Below are positions 49,710 through 60,378 of a stretch of 64,000 bases of DNA, one piece after another; position 1 is the first letter of the stretch; each line of letters starts with the position of its first letter. The stretch comes from Serratia quinivorans (GTDB taxonomy: Bacteria; Pseudomonadota; Gammaproteobacteria; Enterobacterales; Enterobacteriaceae). Made by a program: the position numbers and the translations under genes. The notes beneath the pieces are model-generated. The model was not told where the DNA came from. It worked only from the letters and a program-made list of their open reading frames with translations, and made no database searches. The stretch is taken from the NCBI GenBank assembly GCA_900457075.1, contig UGYN01000002.1, positions 1,984,001 through 2,048,000 on the forward strand, written 5' to 3'.

Positions 49710-51872
49710 TTACACCGTCTCCAGGCGGGCGTAAGCGGCCACCAGCCACTTGATGCCTTCGCCCGGGAAAGCAATCTGCAACCGGCTGTGTTCGCCGCTG
49801 CCTTCCAGATTGACGATAGTCCCTTCGCCAAACTTGGGGTGGCGCACTCGCTGGCCCAGCTTGTAACCGGTGTCGTTTTCGCTGATCGGCGTGCCCATGC
49901 GGCGATGATTCGCCGGCCGTGAGACGCTGGCGCGCAAACGCACTTCTTCCACACACTCCTCCGGCAGTTCGCCGATGAAGCGTGAAGGCCGGTGATAAAC
50001 CTCTTTGCCGTACAGACGACGGGTTTCGGCATAGGTCAGCGTCAGTTTCTGCATGGCGCGCGTCAACCCAACGTAGGCCAGGCGGCGCTCTTCTTCCAGC
50101 CTGCCGCCTTCGTCCAGCGACATTTGGCTCGGGAACATCCCCTCTTCCATGCCGACGATAAACACCTGCGGGAACTCCAGCCCCTTGGCCGAGTGCAGGG
50201 TCATCAACTGCACCGCGTCCTGATAGGCATCGGCCTGCCCCTCGCCCGCTTCCAGCGCAGCATGTGACAGAAACGCCTGCAGCGGCATCAGATCCTGATC
50301 TTCATCCTGATAGCTGTACTGGCGCGTTGCCGTCACCAGTTCCTCAAGGTTTTCGATACGTGCCTGACCTTTTTCGCCCTTCTCCTGCTCATACATGATG
50401 AACAGCCCCGAATCGCGGATCACCCGATCGGTCTGAACGTGCAGTGGCATATCGGCGGTTTCGTGCGCCAGTGAGTCCACCAGCTCGGTAAAGCGTTGCA
50501 GTGCTGATGCCGCGCGCCCGGCCAGCACCTTGTCCTGCAACAGTGCGCGGGTGGCCTGCCACAGGGTCAATTGACGATCGCGGGCCGTACGACGCACTTC
50601 GTCCAGCGTCCGGTCGCCAATGCCACGCGTCGGCGTATTCACCACGCGTTCGAACGCAGCATCGTCGTTACGGTTGGCGATCAGCCGCAGGTAGGCCAGG
50701 GCATCCTTGATCTCCTGACGTTCGAAGAAGCGCTGCCCGCCGTAAATACGGTATGGCATCGCCGTTTGCAGCAGCGCCTCTTCCAGTACGCGCGACTGGG
50801 CATTGCTGCGATAAAGGATGGCGCAATCATTCAGCGCACCGCCGTTTTCCTGCCAGGCTTTGATACGGCCCACTACGAAGCGCGATTCATCCAGCTCGTT
50901 GAAGGCACAGTAGACTGAGATAGGCTCGCCTTCGCCGCCCTCGGTCCACAGATTTTTCCCCATGCGTCCGCCGTTGTTGGCGATCAGGGTATTGGCCGAT
51001 TTCAGGATATTGCTGGTCGAACGGTAGTTCTGTTCCAGAAGTACGCTTTGCGCACCGGGGAAATCCTTCAGGAAGCGTTGGATATTTTCCACCTGAGCGC
51101 CGCGCCAGCCGTAGATCGACTGGTCATCGTCGCCGACGATCATCACGTTGCTGTTATTGCCGGCCAGCAGGCGGATCCAGGCGTACTGAATGCTGTTGGT
51201 ATCCTGAAACTCGTCCACCAGCACGTTGGTGAAGCGTTCGCGGTAATGATTGAGGATATGCGGCTTGTTCAGCCACAGCTCATGGGCACGCAGCAACAGC
51301 TCGGCAAAGTCCACCAGCCCGGCGCGATCGCAGGCTTCCTGGTAGGCCTGGTAGATACGCAGCCAGGTCGCTTCCACCGGGTTGTTGTAGGTTTCAACGT
51401 GCTGCGGGCGCAGGCCCTCATCTTTTTTGCCGTTGATGTACCACATTGCCTGACGCGGCGGCCATTGCTTTTCGTCGATATTCAACGCTTTGACGATACG
51501 CTTGAGCAGGCGGAACTGGTCGTCGCTGTCGAGGATTTGGAAATCCTGCGGCAGGTTGGCATCCAAATGATGAGCGCGCAGCAGCCGATGAGCCAGACCG
51601 TGGAAGGTACCAATCCACATGCCGCCCTGGCTGGTGCCAATCAGGTGTTCGATACGGTGGCGCATTTCCGCCGCCGCCTTGTTGGTGAAGGTCACCGCCA
51701 TGATGGAATACGGCGAGCAGTTCTCTACCGCCAGCAGCCAGGCGATGCGATGCACCAGCACCCGGGTTTTACCGCTGCCCGCGCCGGCCAGTACCAACAG
51801 GTTGCCACGTGGCGCCGCCACGGCTTCGCGTTGTTTTTCATTCAGGCTGTCGAGCAGATCGGAAACGTCCAT
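49710..51872 (-). CDS. uvrD: DNA helicase II (UvrD)
   Basis: A superfamily 1 3'-5' helicase used in nucleotide excision repair and methyl-directed mismatch repair. It has 720 residues, as in E. coli, from MDVSDLLDSLN; an ATG three codons upstream is less likely. Walker A LAGAGSGKTRVLVHRI, motif II VDEFQDTN, motif III GDDDQSIYGWRGA, motif IV EQNYRS and motif V LMTLHSAKGLEF are all intact. A LexA box lies 48 bases upstream. Confidence 0.98.
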   Translation of the reverse strand: MDVSDLLDSLNEKQREAVAAPRGNLLVLAGAGSGKTRVLVHRIAWLLAVENCSPYSIMAVTFTNKAAAEMRHRIEHLIGTSQGGMWIGTFHGLAHRLLRAHHLDANLPQDFQILDSDDQFRLLKRIVKALNIDEKQWPPRQAMWYINGKKDEGLRPQHVETYNNPVEATWLRIYQAYQEACDRAGLVDFAELLLRAHELWLNKPHILNHYRERFTNVLVDEFQDTNSIQYAWIRLLAGNNSNVMIVGDDDQSIYGWRGAQVENIQRFLKDFPGAQSVLLEQNYRSTSNILKSANTLIANNGGRMGKNLWTEGGEGEPISVYCAFNELDESRFVVGRIKAWQENGGALNDCAILYRSNAQSRVLEEALLQTAMPYRIYGGQRFFERQEIKDALAYLRLIANRNDDAAFERVVNTPTRGIGDRTLDEVRRTARDRQLTLWQATRALLQDKVLAGRAASALQRFTELVDSLAHETADMPLHVQTDRVIRDSGLFIMYEQEKGEKGQARIENLEELVTATRQYSYQDEDQDLMPLQAFLSHAALEAGEGQADAYQDAVQLMTLHSAKGLEFPQVFIVGMEEGMFPSQMSLDEGGRLEEERRLAYVGLTRAMQKLTLTYAETRRLYGKEVYHRPSRFIGELPEECVEEVRLRASVSRPANHRRMGTPISENDTGYKLGQRVRHPKFGEGTIVNLEGSGEHSRLQIAFPGEGIKWLVAAYARLETV

Positions 51873-51919
51873 AGGCACCATTAATTGGTAAGGGAAAGCG
51901 CGTCAGAGACGCGATTCCA

Positions 51920-51935
51920 CTGGGAATTTATACAG
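51920..51935 (-). promoter_or_regulatory. LexA (SOS) box of uvrD
   Basis: CTGTATAAATTCCCAG on the minus strand has the CTG-N10-CAG layout and closely resembles the E. coli uvrD box CTGTATATATACCCAG. It lies in the yigB-uvrD gap, consistent with an internal damage-inducible promoter for uvrD. Confidence 0.85.
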
Positions 51936-51949
51936 AGTTCTGGCAGGGA

Positions 51950-52666
51950 TTATAACAATGCTGTCAGCGATGCCAACTGCGAAATCTCAATATGTGGCAG
52001 CAGACGGCTGTCGGCGGCCTGCATCAGGCTGCGCTGGCGGTCGTTGATCCAACAGGCCTGCAGACCGGAACGCAATGCCCCGGCGACGTCGGTGGTCAAA
52101 TCATCACCCACGTGAAGAATGCGTTCCGGGGCCACTCCCAACCGCTCGGCGGCCAGTTGATACATGTCCTGATAGGGCTTGGCGCGGCCATCCGGCCCGG
52201 AACGCAGCACAAACTGGAAGTAACCATCCAGCCCGCACAGTGCCGGGTCGGCATTGCCGTTGGTAATCGCCACCAGGGGGAAACGTTCACCCAGCGCTTT
52301 CAGGGTGGCATGGGTTGCTTCCGGTACCTCGATGCGGCTGCGCCACAGCGCAAAGTTCTGCATCGCCGCATCGGCGCCGTCGGCGGCTTCGGCATCGCGC
52401 AGCCCCTGACGGCTCAGCGCCAAATGGATAGCGCGCCAGCGCCACTGGGTGACATCGTGATAAATCTCCGGATCCTGTTCACGCAGCTCCTGGCGCAGGC
52501 GATGAAAATCCGCCGACTGGAAGTGGTTCAGCCCGGGATGGTAGTTCTGCAGAAAAGCGACCGACTGCAGCTCGGTCTGTTTGATCACCGGCCGATTGTC
52601 GTACAGCGTGTCGTCCAGATCAAAAGTCAGCGCCGCCAGCGGTCGCAGCGGACGATAAAAATGCAT
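51950..52666 (-). CDS. yigB: HAD-family phosphatase YigB (FMN/riboflavin pathway)
   Basis: A haloacid dehalogenase-type phosphatase of 238 residues, identical in length to E. coli YigB. Motif [12 protein letters not shown] places the catalytic Asp16 and Asp18; [10 protein letters not shown] and [16 protein letters not shown] are motifs II and IV. E. coli YigB can dephosphorylate FMN and the pyrimidine intermediate of riboflavin synthesis. Its ATG overlaps the xerC stop by one base (TGATG). Confidence 0.94.
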   Translation of the reverse strand: MHFYRPLRPLAALTFDLDDTLYDNRPVIKQTELQSVAFLQNYHPGLNHFQSADFHRLRQELREQDPEIYHDVTQWRWRAIHLALSRQGLRDAEAADGADAAMQNFALWRSRIEVPEATHATLKALGERFPLVAITNGNADPALCGLDGYFQFVLRSGPDGRAKPYQDMYQLAAERLGVAPERILHVGDDLTTDVAGALRSGLQACWINDRQRSLMQAADSRLLPHIEISQLASLTALL

Positions 52667-53577
52667 CAGGATTTCCCCCGTTTGGCGCGTGGATGCGCAG
52701 CATCGTACACGTTCGCCAGATGTTGAAAGTCGAGGTGAGTGTAGATTTGAGTGGTGGTCAGATTGGCGTGGCCGAGCAGTTCCTGCACCGCACGCAGATC
52801 GCCGCTCGACTCCAGCATATGGGTGGCAAACGAGTGGCGCAGCTTGTGCGGATGGATATGGCTGTTAACGCCCTGTTTGACGCCCCACTCGGCAAAACGC
52901 TTTTGCACATTGCGGGTCGAGATGCGCTTGCCCTGATTAGACAGGAACATCGCGTCGTCTGACGGCCCGAACAGATCGCGCATCGCCAGCCAGTGTTCAA
53001 GCCAGGTCACCGCAGTGCGGCCCACCGGCAGCTTGCGTTCCTTGCTGCCCTTACCCAACACCCAGATTTCACCGGCGGCCAGATCGACATGGCGACAGTC
53101 CAGCCCCACCAGTTCCGAAAGACGCAGCCCGGCACCGTACATGACTTCAAGCATGGCGCGATCGCGCACCGCCAAAGGATCGTTAAGATCGATATTCAGC
53201 AGCTGATTCATTTCATCAACGTCGATGTTTTTCGGCAGATGACGGCCGCTGCGTGGCGTTCGGATCCCTTTGGCCGGGTTGGCAATCAGCATACCCTGGC
53301 TGACCTGCCAGTCGAGAAAACTGCGCAACGCCGACAGGCGCAATGCGAGGCTGGAAGACTGTAATCCGGCACGTTTACTGCGCGCTGCAAGCTGACGGAC
53401 TTTGGCGGCGTCCAGCAACGGCCACTCCGTGACGCCAATTTCCTGCGCCAACGCCATCAGCGCCTGCAGTTGACGCGAATAACTCAGTTGGGTCAGCGGG
53501 CTGAGCTGGCGCTCGACCTTCAGATAGCGCAAAAAAGCGTCCACCGGCTGTTGCAGGCTGGCCGCCAGCGGGATCAT
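52666..53577 (-). CDS. xerC: Site-specific tyrosine recombinase XerC
   Basis: XerC works with XerD at dif to resolve chromosome dimers. It has 303 residues (E. coli 298). The catalytic residues are Arg152 (GAGLRLSEL), Lys176 (GKGSKER), His244 and Arg247 ([10 protein letters not shown]), His270 (LLGHANL) and the nucleophile Tyr279 (TQIYTHL). It overlaps the DUF484 gene by four bases and yigB by one, within the lptM-dapF-DUF484-xerC-yigB-uvrD operon. Confidence 0.97.
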   Translation of the reverse strand: MIPLAASLQQPVDAFLRYLKVERQLSPLTQLSYSRQLQALMALAQEIGVTEWPLLDAAKVRQLAARSKRAGLQSSSLALRLSALRSFLDWQVSQGMLIANPAKGIRTPRSGRHLPKNIDVDEMNQLLNIDLNDPLAVRDRAMLEVMYGAGLRLSELVGLDCRHVDLAAGEIWVLGKGSKERKLPVGRTAVTWLEHWLAMRDLFGPSDDAMFLSNQGKRISTRNVQKRFAEWGVKQGVNSHIHPHKLRHSFATHMLESSGDLRAVQELLGHANLTTTQIYTHLDFQHLANVYDAAHPRAKRGKS

Positions 53578-54278
53578 GCGCGTTCGACCCAGCGTTCCAG
53601 CAGTTCCGGCAGCATGCGCGCCAGTTGATTGAGCATCACGGTGCCCATACCCTGCTGGTAGTGTTGCGTATCGCGGCTGCTGAAGATCACCATGCCCAGC
53701 TCGCCGTCTTCACCCAACATCGACAGCGCTACCGAGCCGACCAGCTTGGCCTGCGGCAGCAGCAACAGCAGCTCAGGGCCATTGAGGCTGCCGAGGAAAT
53801 GCTGTTGGTCACCCAAACGCTGAATGCGCAGCGGTTCGAACGACGAACGCGTCAGGGCAAGGTGGGTGAAATCGGAAGGCGCACCGATTTTCCAGCTTTC
53901 AGAAAACAGGCGAATATTGGCGCCGGCCAATCCGAAACCGCGCGCCCAACGCTGCAGGCGATTGAGCATATCCTGCAGGCTGTCGGCGGTGGCCAGATTG
54001 GCCTGCAAATGCAGCAGGCTGGCAAACAGCGTTTCGTTGGCGCTGGCCTGCTCCATCAACAGGGTGATTTCTTCTTCCAGCCGGTTGATATGGTTGCGCT
54101 GGCGGGCCAGATGCCACTCGACCAGCGACACGGTACCGCGAACGGGATGGGGAACGCGCATCTGTTCCACCAACCGCGCATTGCGGATAAAGAAATCCGG
54201 GTTTTGCAGCAGAAACTGCATCACGGTGTCGTCGTCAAGCTCAATGCCTGCGACAGCCTGGTCCTCAACACTCTTCAT
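53574..54278 (-). CDS. yigA: DUF484 family protein YigA
   Basis: A 234-residue GAF-like DUF484 protein, the homologue of E. coli YigA (235), of unknown function. The N-terminus [25 protein letters not shown] is the family signature, shown here by FLLQNPDFF and [10 protein letters not shown], followed by a coiled-coil ([16 protein letters not shown]) and the C-terminal domain with [20 protein letters not shown]. The ATG overlaps the ancestral dapF stop by ATGA, and the 3' end overlaps xerC by four bases, so it is firmly within the operon. Confidence 0.92.
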   Translation of the reverse strand: MKSVEDQAVAGIELDDDTVMQFLLQNPDFFIRNARLVEQMRVPHPVRGTVSLVEWHLARQRNHINRLEEEITLLMEQASANETLFASLLHLQANLATADSLQDMLNRLQRWARGFGLAGANIRLFSESWKIGAPSDFTHLALTRSSFEPLRIQRLGDQQHFLGSLNGPELLLLLPQAKLVGSVALSMLGEDGELGMVIFSSRDTQHYQQGMGTVMLNQLARMLPELLERWVERA

Positions 54279-55098
54279 AGATGAATAAATCCGTCATATA
54301 CATGGGTTGCCGGGCCGGTCATAAACAGCGGCTGCCCGGTCCTTTCCAGCGAATATGCAGGCTGCCGCCCGGCAGTTCTACATGCACCTCTTCTGACAGC
54401 AATTCCTGTTGGATCCCCACTGCCACTGCCGCACAGGCGCCGCTTCCGCAGGCCTGGGTTTCGCCGGCACCGCGCTCATACACGCGCAATTTGATGTGCT
54501 CACGGCTGACAATTTGCATAAAACCAATGTTGGCCCGTTCAGGGAAGCGCTCATGCCCTTCCAGCACCGGCCCGAGCAATTCCACCTTGGCGGTTTTTAC
54601 ATCATCTACCTGTAAAACACAATGCGGGTTGCCCATCGACACCACGCCGCACAGCACCGTATGTTCCGCCGCGCGCATGATGTAAGTCTTTTCTTCTTTG
54701 GTCGCGCGAAAGGGCACCGTCTGTGGATCAAAGTTCGGCTCGCCCATGTTCACACACACCAAATCGTCATCGGTGACACTCAGCACCATACGTCCGGTCT
54801 GGGTGCTCACGCGAATATCGCGCTTGTTGGTCAGCCCTTTCAGCCGCACAAAGCGGGCAAAACAGCGAGCGCCGTTGCCGCACTGCGCCACTTCACTGCC
54901 GTCGGCGTTAAAAATGCGGTAGTGGAAATCCAGTTCCGGATCGTAAGGCGGTTCTACCACCAGCAGCTGGTCAAAGCCAACGCCCAGGTGCCGATCGGCC
55001 AAACGGCGGATCAGCTCGGGTGAAAAATAGACATTCTGTGTAACGGCATCGACCACCATAAAGTCGTTGCCCAGACCGTGCATTTTGGAGAACTGCAT
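54275..55098 (-). pseudogene. dapF: Diaminopimelate epimerase DapF with a one-base deletion near the 3' end
   Basis: DapF interconverts LL- and meso-diaminopimelate for lysine and peptidoglycan. Codons 1-254 match E. coli DapF closely, with catalytic cysteines in [15 protein letters not shown] and [16 protein letters not shown]. Then WKGPG is followed by SRCL and a stop at 54319. One base is missing near 54334 (plus strand GCTGCCCGG where GCTGGCCCGG is expected); restoring it gives [19 protein letters not shown] and the family length of 274, with a stop that overlaps the next ATG. The frame as written replaces the last 20 residues. Because the gene is needed for growth, a base-calling error is the first suspicion. 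Confidence 0.9.
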
Positions 55099-55155
55099 AT
55101 CATACTCCGCTATCCGTCTTGGTTTGCGGTGGCCTGTGCCGCCGCAAATAGGGTG

Positions 55156-55368
55156 TTACTGAGCGCTCATCGACGGTTTTTGCTGAGAGCTGGAAAGTTC
55201 CTGCTGATTTTTCTGTACCTGTTCGCCAGTCTGAACCTGAGTGGCCGGTTTCTTAGTGCTGGCCGGATCGGCTGGAGGGAAGTACAGCGGGCCTTTCAGA
55301 CCACAGCCGGAGAGCCCGGCAAGCAGAACTGCCATCAGCGCATAGCGTAGTTGTTTTTTCATTTGCAT
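55156..55368 (-). CDS. lptM: LPS assembly lipoprotein LptM (YifL)
   Basis: A small outer-membrane lipoprotein that binds LptDE and aids LptD maturation. The 70 residues contain the lipobox LSGC with lipidated Cys22 and the conserved block GLKGPLYFPPAD, then a Gln/Ser-rich tail. Two adjacent ATGs are possible, 55368 and 55362; the first has AGG five bases upstream, while E. coli LptM begins at the position of the second. It is the first gene of the dapF-xerC-uvrD operon. Confidence 0.92.
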   Translation of the reverse strand: MQMKKQLRYALMAVLLAGLSGCGLKGPLYFPPADPASTKKPATQVQTGEQVQKNQQELSSSQQKPSMSAQ

Positions 55369-55440
55369 TAATGCCTGTAATTCATGCGTCCAAGGTCTCT
55401 ATAATCGCAGGTGGATCATGAAAAGCAATAGGAATTGAAT

Positions 55441-55761
55441 ATGAACGACAGTGAGTTTCACCAGTTGGCTGACCAACTGATGCTTAATATTGAAGAGACA
55501 CTGGACGATTTTGACGGCGATGCGGATATCGATTACGAAACCAACGGTGGCGTAATGACGTTAAGCTTCGAAAATGGCACCAAAATTGTCATCAATCGCC
55601 AGGAGCCACTGCATCAGGTTTGGCTGGCAACCAAGACCGGCGGCTATCACTTTAACTACCGTGATGGCGTGTGGCTCTGCGATCGCAGCGATCGTGCGTT
55701 CTATCCGTTGCTAAGCGAAGCCGCCAGCGCACAGGCCGGCGAAGAAGTGAAATTTGCCTGA
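55441..55761 (+). CDS. cyaY: Frataxin homologue CyaY
   Basis: An iron-binding regulator of IscS-dependent iron-sulfur cluster assembly. It has 106 residues as in E. coli, starting [13 protein letters not shown], with AGGAA six bases before the ATG at 55441. The acidic first helix ([16 protein letters not shown]) and the beta-sheet signature [20 protein letters not shown] are conserved. It is divergent from lptM and convergent with cyaA. Confidence 0.96.
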   Translation: MNDSEFHQLADQLMLNIEETLDDFDGDADIDYETNGGVMTLSFENGTKIVINRQEPLHQVWLATKTGGYHFNYRDGVWLCDRSDRAFYPLLSEAASAQAGEEVKFA

Positions 55762-55778
55762 AAATAGCCGCACTCACC

Positions 55779-55800
55779 GGGGTTCAGTTAACTGAGCCCC
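55779..55800. terminator. Hairpin between convergent cyaY and cyaA
   Basis: A 10-bp stem with one G-U pair, GGGGTTCAGT/ACTGAGCCCC, has a two-base loop and lies between the two stop codons. Confidence 0.55.
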
Positions 55801-55807
55801 TGCGATA

Positions 55808-58360
55808 TCAGTGCAGCTGGAACTGCTGTTTCAGCGGCTGAGCCGCGCCGTCAGTCAGCGGAACACACAGGCTCGACAACACGTTACTGCGGAACGGGAT
55901 CACCTGAGTGCGGCCATCAAGCTGCACTATCTGGTAAAACTGCGGCAAATTGAAGTTGATGAAGCTGGAGCCGTAGGTGAAACGATCGTGCGAGGAAGAG
56001 TAGAAGCGGCTGACGTCGCGCACCAGCTCCTCTTTACTTCCTTCACAATGGTGATAAACCTCAACGCGGTTCGACTCATCCAGAATATAGATGTTAAAGC
56101 CCTTGTCGTCCGACGTGTCCTCAAAGAAGAACTGAATGATCCCCTCACTGGCGAAACCATCTACCACCGGCGGCAAATGCACCTGATCGGTTTCCACTTT
56201 GATCGACAGGCCATGCAATTTGTTGTTGGAAATCGCCCCGTAGAATTCCACCGCGTTTTCCAGTTTTTGCACCGACACGCTCAGCCGCTCGAAGAACAGA
56301 CCCCAGGTCTGGCCGGCAACCCGCACCGCCTTAAAGCGGCCCGGTTCCAGTCGGGTGCTGGACAAGCGCAGCTCAATGCACTCTGACACCAACTGCTGAA
56401 TACGGGTACGGATCAAACCGCGCAGATGCTGGCTGTAGCAGAACACCTCTACCGATTCCGGTGGGGCGGCGTCCTGATGCATTTTGCCGAGAATGGTCTT
56501 CAAGGCTTCCAACACCGATTGCTCACCGCTGAAATGCAGGGTACGTACTTCGTTCCAGGAGTTGCGGTACAGCAGATCGATACTGCCTACCAGGCACTGT
56601 TGCTGCTGGCCGAAGCTGAACACATCGAGTTTGCGGAAATCGAAATGCACCACCTGATTGCGGAAGGCGGCGGTCGGATCGTTTTCCAGATTGACGATAA
56701 TTGCCAAATGGCGAATTTCACATGGGCTGTACAAGGCTTTTGGCGTCGGTGCCGCCAGCCGCAGCGGGAAGTGGTGCGACACATCGGCCACCAACTCCTG
56801 CAGTTTGGCGGTGTCACACAGGTTGCCGCTCTTGATATGCAAACGGGTCTTCGGCGTCAGCAGGCCGTTGAAATAAGCCCAGGCCACTAGCTTGTTCAGG
56901 TAACGGTTATATTCCAGCGGTTGATGGCTGACAATCGAGTCCATGGCCGGTGCCTGGTTGTATAGATACCAGCCGGTGCGGTTGGCGCGGCCAACCGGCA
57001 CGTGAATAAAGGTTAAATCGTCTTCTGACAGGTCCGGCGAAATCTGCGGGTTCACCAGCGTCACCTTGCCGGGCAGCGCTTCAAACGCGGCGTACAGCTT
57101 GCGGGTCAGCACGCCGATATCCTGCGGGCTGGCACTGACGCTGAGGTTGTTGCGACGGGCGAAGCGGATCAGGTTGCGGTAGCTTTGCATCATCGCATCC
57201 AACAGTTCGTTGTGCGCTTCCCGCACCCGTGCGATTTTCCAGTTGGCGCGATTATCCAGGATAGCCAGACGCTCTTCGTCCCAGCCCCATTCGCTGACCA
57301 ACTGGCTGAGGATCTCACGGCGCCAGCCGACGCATGCGTTGGCACGCGACAGTTTTTCACAGACTTTCAGGTAGAAACAGCGGCGGACCAGATCGAGGCG
57401 GGTGGTATCGTTGATGGCGTTCAGATAATGCGTGACGCGTTCGAGCATCATACAGTAGGCGTCAAGACCAAAGCAGACGATTTCACCCTGATGCAGACGC
57501 TGTTTGATGTCCATCGCCAGCAATTGAGTATTCGGGTATTCCCAGGAGTACGCTTCCAGCAACAGGGTCTTCAGCACCGCCTTGTATGGCGAGTCGATGC
57601 TTTTGTACAACTGCCACAGGCTGGCACCGAAGTATTCTTCCGCCGACAGCGTACCCAAACCACCGAGATCCAGCCATTCGTTCGGCGTTAGCGCGCCTTG
57701 CGAGTACAGCGACAACACATATTCATCGTAATGTGATTCTTCGTCGCCCGGCACCATGTTCCACAAAATACGTTTGCCGGCCAGGCGCACCGCGGTACGG
57801 TAAAATTCGTCCAGCAGCAGGATATGTTGGGTAGAACCGCAGTCTTCACCGCCCAGGCTGCCGCTTTCGTTATGGCGGAACCGGTTTTCATCGATCAGGA
57901 AGAAGCTGACTTCCACCCCCATCGACGCCGCCCATTTTTCCAACAGGCTGCATTTTTGCTGCAGGCGGTTACGCTCTTCGTTATCCAGCCAGGACTGGTG
58001 GCACACCCAGATATCGAGATCCGAGCTGCAACTCTGGCCGATCGACGACGTGCTGCCCATCGAGTAAACCCCGGTAATCGGCAGTTCACCACTGGCAGGC
58101 TTGTCAAACGGGCTGCCCCATTTGTCTTCTAAATCGTTGAGGTATTCTTGCTGGGTTTCATCAGGCGTGTAGATGCAAACGCCATGGGGAACGTTACCGT
58201 TCAGATAACCTGGCATCAGTGGGTGGTGGTGGTGCAATAAGGTAGGCAGCAGACTGTATACCCGTTGGAACGCGGGCTTCATGGCCGCTAGGGCGCGATC
58301 GATTCTTAATTGATTGATCGCATCCAGTCTCTGCTTCAATGTCTCGATGTAGAGGTACAA
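55808..58360 (-). CDS. cyaA: Class I adenylate cyclase CyaA
   Basis: CyaA makes cAMP, the co-activator of CRP. It has 850 residues (E. coli 848). The start is TTG at 58360, as in E. coli where the weak start limits synthesis; the N-terminus [18 protein letters not shown] is conserved. The catalytic motif [20 protein letters not shown] is at about residues 102-121, and the C-terminal half is the regulatory domain that responds to the glucose PTS. A CRP site lies about 100 bases upstream. Confidence 0.97.
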   Translation of the reverse strand: MYLYIETLKQRLDAINQLRIDRALAAMKPAFQRVYSLLPTLLHHHHPLMPGYLNGNVPHGVCIYTPDETQQEYLNDLEDKWGSPFDKPASGELPITGVYSMGSTSSIGQSCSSDLDIWVCHQSWLDNEERNRLQQKCSLLEKWAASMGVEVSFFLIDENRFRHNESGSLGGEDCGSTQHILLLDEFYRTAVRLAGKRILWNMVPGDEESHYDEYVLSLYSQGALTPNEWLDLGGLGTLSAEEYFGASLWQLYKSIDSPYKAVLKTLLLEAYSWEYPNTQLLAMDIKQRLHQGEIVCFGLDAYCMMLERVTHYLNAINDTTRLDLVRRCFYLKVCEKLSRANACVGWRREILSQLVSEWGWDEERLAILDNRANWKIARVREAHNELLDAMMQSYRNLIRFARRNNLSVSASPQDIGVLTRKLYAAFEALPGKVTLVNPQISPDLSEDDLTFIHVPVGRANRTGWYLYNQAPAMDSIVSHQPLEYNRYLNKLVAWAYFNGLLTPKTRLHIKSGNLCDTAKLQELVADVSHHFPLRLAAPTPKALYSPCEIRHLAIIVNLENDPTAAFRNQVVHFDFRKLDVFSFGQQQQCLVGSIDLLYRNSWNEVRTLHFSGEQSVLEALKTILGKMHQDAAPPESVEVFCYSQHLRGLIRTRIQQLVSECIELRLSSTRLEPGRFKAVRVAGQTWGLFFERLSVSVQKLENAVEFYGAISNNKLHGLSIKVETDQVHLPPVVDGFASEGIIQFFFEDTSDDKGFNIYILDESNRVEVYHHCEGSKEELVRDVSRFYSSSHDRFTYGSSFINFNLPQFYQIVQLDGRTQVIPFRSNVLSSLCVPLTDGAAQPLKQQFQLH

Positions 58361-58457
58361 GACGTCTCGCCTGATTATCCCGGTATTTAGAAAAAAACCC
58401 GTATTCCATAAGCGCCGTTAGTGTTGGAAGAATATTTGGCAACTTATTGCTGGAAAC

Positions 58458-58473
58458 GTGATCAATCTAACAC
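58458..58473 (-). promoter_or_regulatory. CRP site of the cyaA promoter
   Basis: GTGTTAGATTGATCAC on the minus strand differs from the E. coli cyaA P2 CRP site by about one base, giving negative feedback of cAMP-CRP on cyaA. The remaining cyaA-hemC gap (316 bases) holds divergent promoters and no gene. Confidence 0.85.
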
Positions 58474-58676
58474 CTTGCTGATTGACCGTAAAGGAAGTAA
58501 CGCTTCACTATTATTGTAGCGCCACTCCAAACGATTTACCCGCAGTGTTAACTGCCCCAAAACACATCACACGTCCCGTTGATTCCGTTGTCCTTTCTTC
58601 GCCTGCGGCTTCTTGCACTGACAGTTTTCACACTCAGTGGTAGGATGAACGGCGAATTATAAAAACGGTAACAAGC

Positions 58677-59618
58677 ATGTTAGACAAAATTATTCGAATT
58701 GCCACCCGACAAAGCCCACTCGCTCTCTGGCAGGCACATTATGTGCAGCAGCGCCTGATGGCCAGCCACCCTGGCCTGCAGGTTGAACTGGTGCCAATGG
58801 TCACTAAGGGCGACATTATTCTGGATACGCCACTGGCGAAGGTCGGTGGTAAAGGGCTGTTTGTTAAGGAACTTGAGCTGGCGTTACTCGATGGCCGTGC
58901 CGATATCGCCGTCCATTCGATGAAAGACGTCCCGGTAGATTTCCCCGCCGGCCTGGGTTTGGTGACCATTTGCGAGCGCGACGATCCACGCGACGCATTT
59001 GTATCCAATCGTTTCACCTCGCTCGATCAACTGCCGCAGGGCAGCGTGGTTGGCACCTCCAGCCTGCGCCGCCAGTGCCAGTTACGTGAGCGTCGTCCGG
59101 ACCTGATCGTGCGCGATCTGCGCGGCAACGTTGGCACCCGTTTGTCAAAACTGGACAACGGTGATTACGACGCCATTATTCTGGCGGTCGCCGGGCTCAA
59201 GCGCCTGGGTCTGGAACAGCGCATCCGCAGCCCGCTGAGCCCGGAAGAGTGCTTGCCGGCGGTCGGTCAGGGTGCGGTGGGCATTGAGTGCCGCCTCGAC
59301 GATGAAACCACCCGTGCGCTACTGGCCCCGCTCAATCATGCCGTCACCGAAACCCGCGTTCGTGCCGAACGTGCGATGAATACCCGGTTGGAAGGCGGTT
59401 GTCAGGTGCCGATCGGCAGCTATGCCGAACTCGATGGCGACAGCCTGTGGCTGCGTGCATTGGTAGGCTCCCCGGATGGCAGTCAGATGGTGCGCGGCGA
59501 ACGTCGCGGCCCGGCAGCGCTGGCGGAACAAATGGGCATTGAGCTGGCGGAAGAGTTGCTGGCGCAGGGCGCTCGCGAAATTCTACAGGATGTTTATCAG
59601 GGAAATCCTCCGGCATGA
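58677..59618 (+). CDS. hemC: Hydroxymethylbilane synthase (porphobilinogen deaminase)
   Basis: HemC polymerises four porphobilinogen molecules into hydroxymethylbilane for heme and siroheme. It has 313 residues, as in E. coli. [15 protein letters not shown] opens the protein; the substrate-binding arginines lie in [18 protein letters not shown]; the dipyrromethane cofactor is attached to Cys242 in [12 protein letters not shown]. Its stop overlaps hemD by four bases (ATGA), and it is divergent from cyaA. Confidence 0.98.
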   Translation: MLDKIIRIATRQSPLALWQAHYVQQRLMASHPGLQVELVPMVTKGDIILDTPLAKVGGKGLFVKELELALLDGRADIAVHSMKDVPVDFPAGLGLVTICERDDPRDAFVSNRFTSLDQLPQGSVVGTSSLRRQCQLRERRPDLIVRDLRGNVGTRLSKLDNGDYDAIILAVAGLKRLGLEQRIRSPLSPEECLPAVGQGAVGIECRLDDETTRALLAPLNHAVTETRVRAERAMNTRLEGGCQVPIGSYAELDGDSLWLRALVGSPDGSQMVRGERRGPAALAEQMGIELAEELLAQGAREILQDVYQGNPPA

Positions 59619-60355
59619 CGATTCTGGTAACCCGCCCTTCTCCTTCGGGAGAGCAATTGGTAAGCCGACTGCGTGCGCTCGGCCGGGTTGCCTATCATGC
59701 CCCGCTGATCGATTTCGCCCCTGGCGGCGATCTGCCCAAACTGCCGCAGGCGCTGCAGCAACTCAATGATGGCGATTTGGTGTTTATCCTGTCGCAACAT
59801 TCGGTCAGCTACGCCAACTCGGTGATGGGTCGCGTTGGGCTGCCATGGCCGGCCAGGTTGGCCTATTATGCTATCGGCCGTAACACCGCACTGGCGATGC
59901 ACCGCATCAGCAGCCTGCCGGTGGAATATCCGCGCGAGCAGGAAATCAGCGAAACGCTGCTCCTGTTGCCGGCGTTGCAGAATCTGGACGGTAAGCAGGC
60001 ATTGATCCTGCGCGGCAACGGCGGGCGTGAGCTGCTCGGCAACAGCCTGAGTGAGCGCGGCGCCGCCGTCAGCTATTATGAATGTTATCAACGCAGCCCG
60101 GTGCATTATGATGGCAGCGAGCAAAGCGCCCACTGGCAACGTGCCGGTGTTGATACGCTGGTAGTCACCAGCGGTGAAATGTTACAACAGCTCTATACTT
60201 TAGTTCCTGATTACTACCGTTCATCGTGGCTGTTGCGTTGCCGCCTGGTCGTAGTGAGTGAACGCCTGGCTACCCTCGCCCAGGAATTGGGCTGGAGCAC
60301 AATTCGGGTAGCTGATAACGCCGATAATGACGCGCTGATCCGCGCGCTACAATAA
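59615..60355 (+). CDS. hemD: Uroporphyrinogen-III synthase HemD
   Basis: HemD cyclises hydroxymethylbilane with inversion of ring D. It has 246 residues, the E. coli length. [14 protein letters not shown] is the N-terminal signature, followed by [14 protein letters not shown] and the conserved segment [15 protein letters not shown] near the C-terminus. The family is poorly conserved overall, but position in hemCDXY and the four-base overlap with hemC make the call firm. Confidence 0.96.
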   Translation: MTILVTRPSPSGEQLVSRLRALGRVAYHAPLIDFAPGGDLPKLPQALQQLNDGDLVFILSQHSVSYANSVMGRVGLPWPARLAYYAIGRNTALAMHRISSLPVEYPREQEISETLLLLPALQNLDGKQALILRGNGGRELLGNSLSERGAAVSYYECYQRSPVHYDGSEQSAHWQRAGVDTLVVTSGEMLQQLYTLVPDYYRSSWLLRCRLVVVSERLATLAQELGWSTIRVADNADNDALIRALQ

Positions 60356-60378
60356 ACCTGACTATGGGATGTGCCACT

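Noticed and set aside
54319..54345. Programmed frameshifting in dapF
   Set aside because: No slippery heptamer or downstream structure is apparent at the shift point, and relatives encode dapF in one frame.
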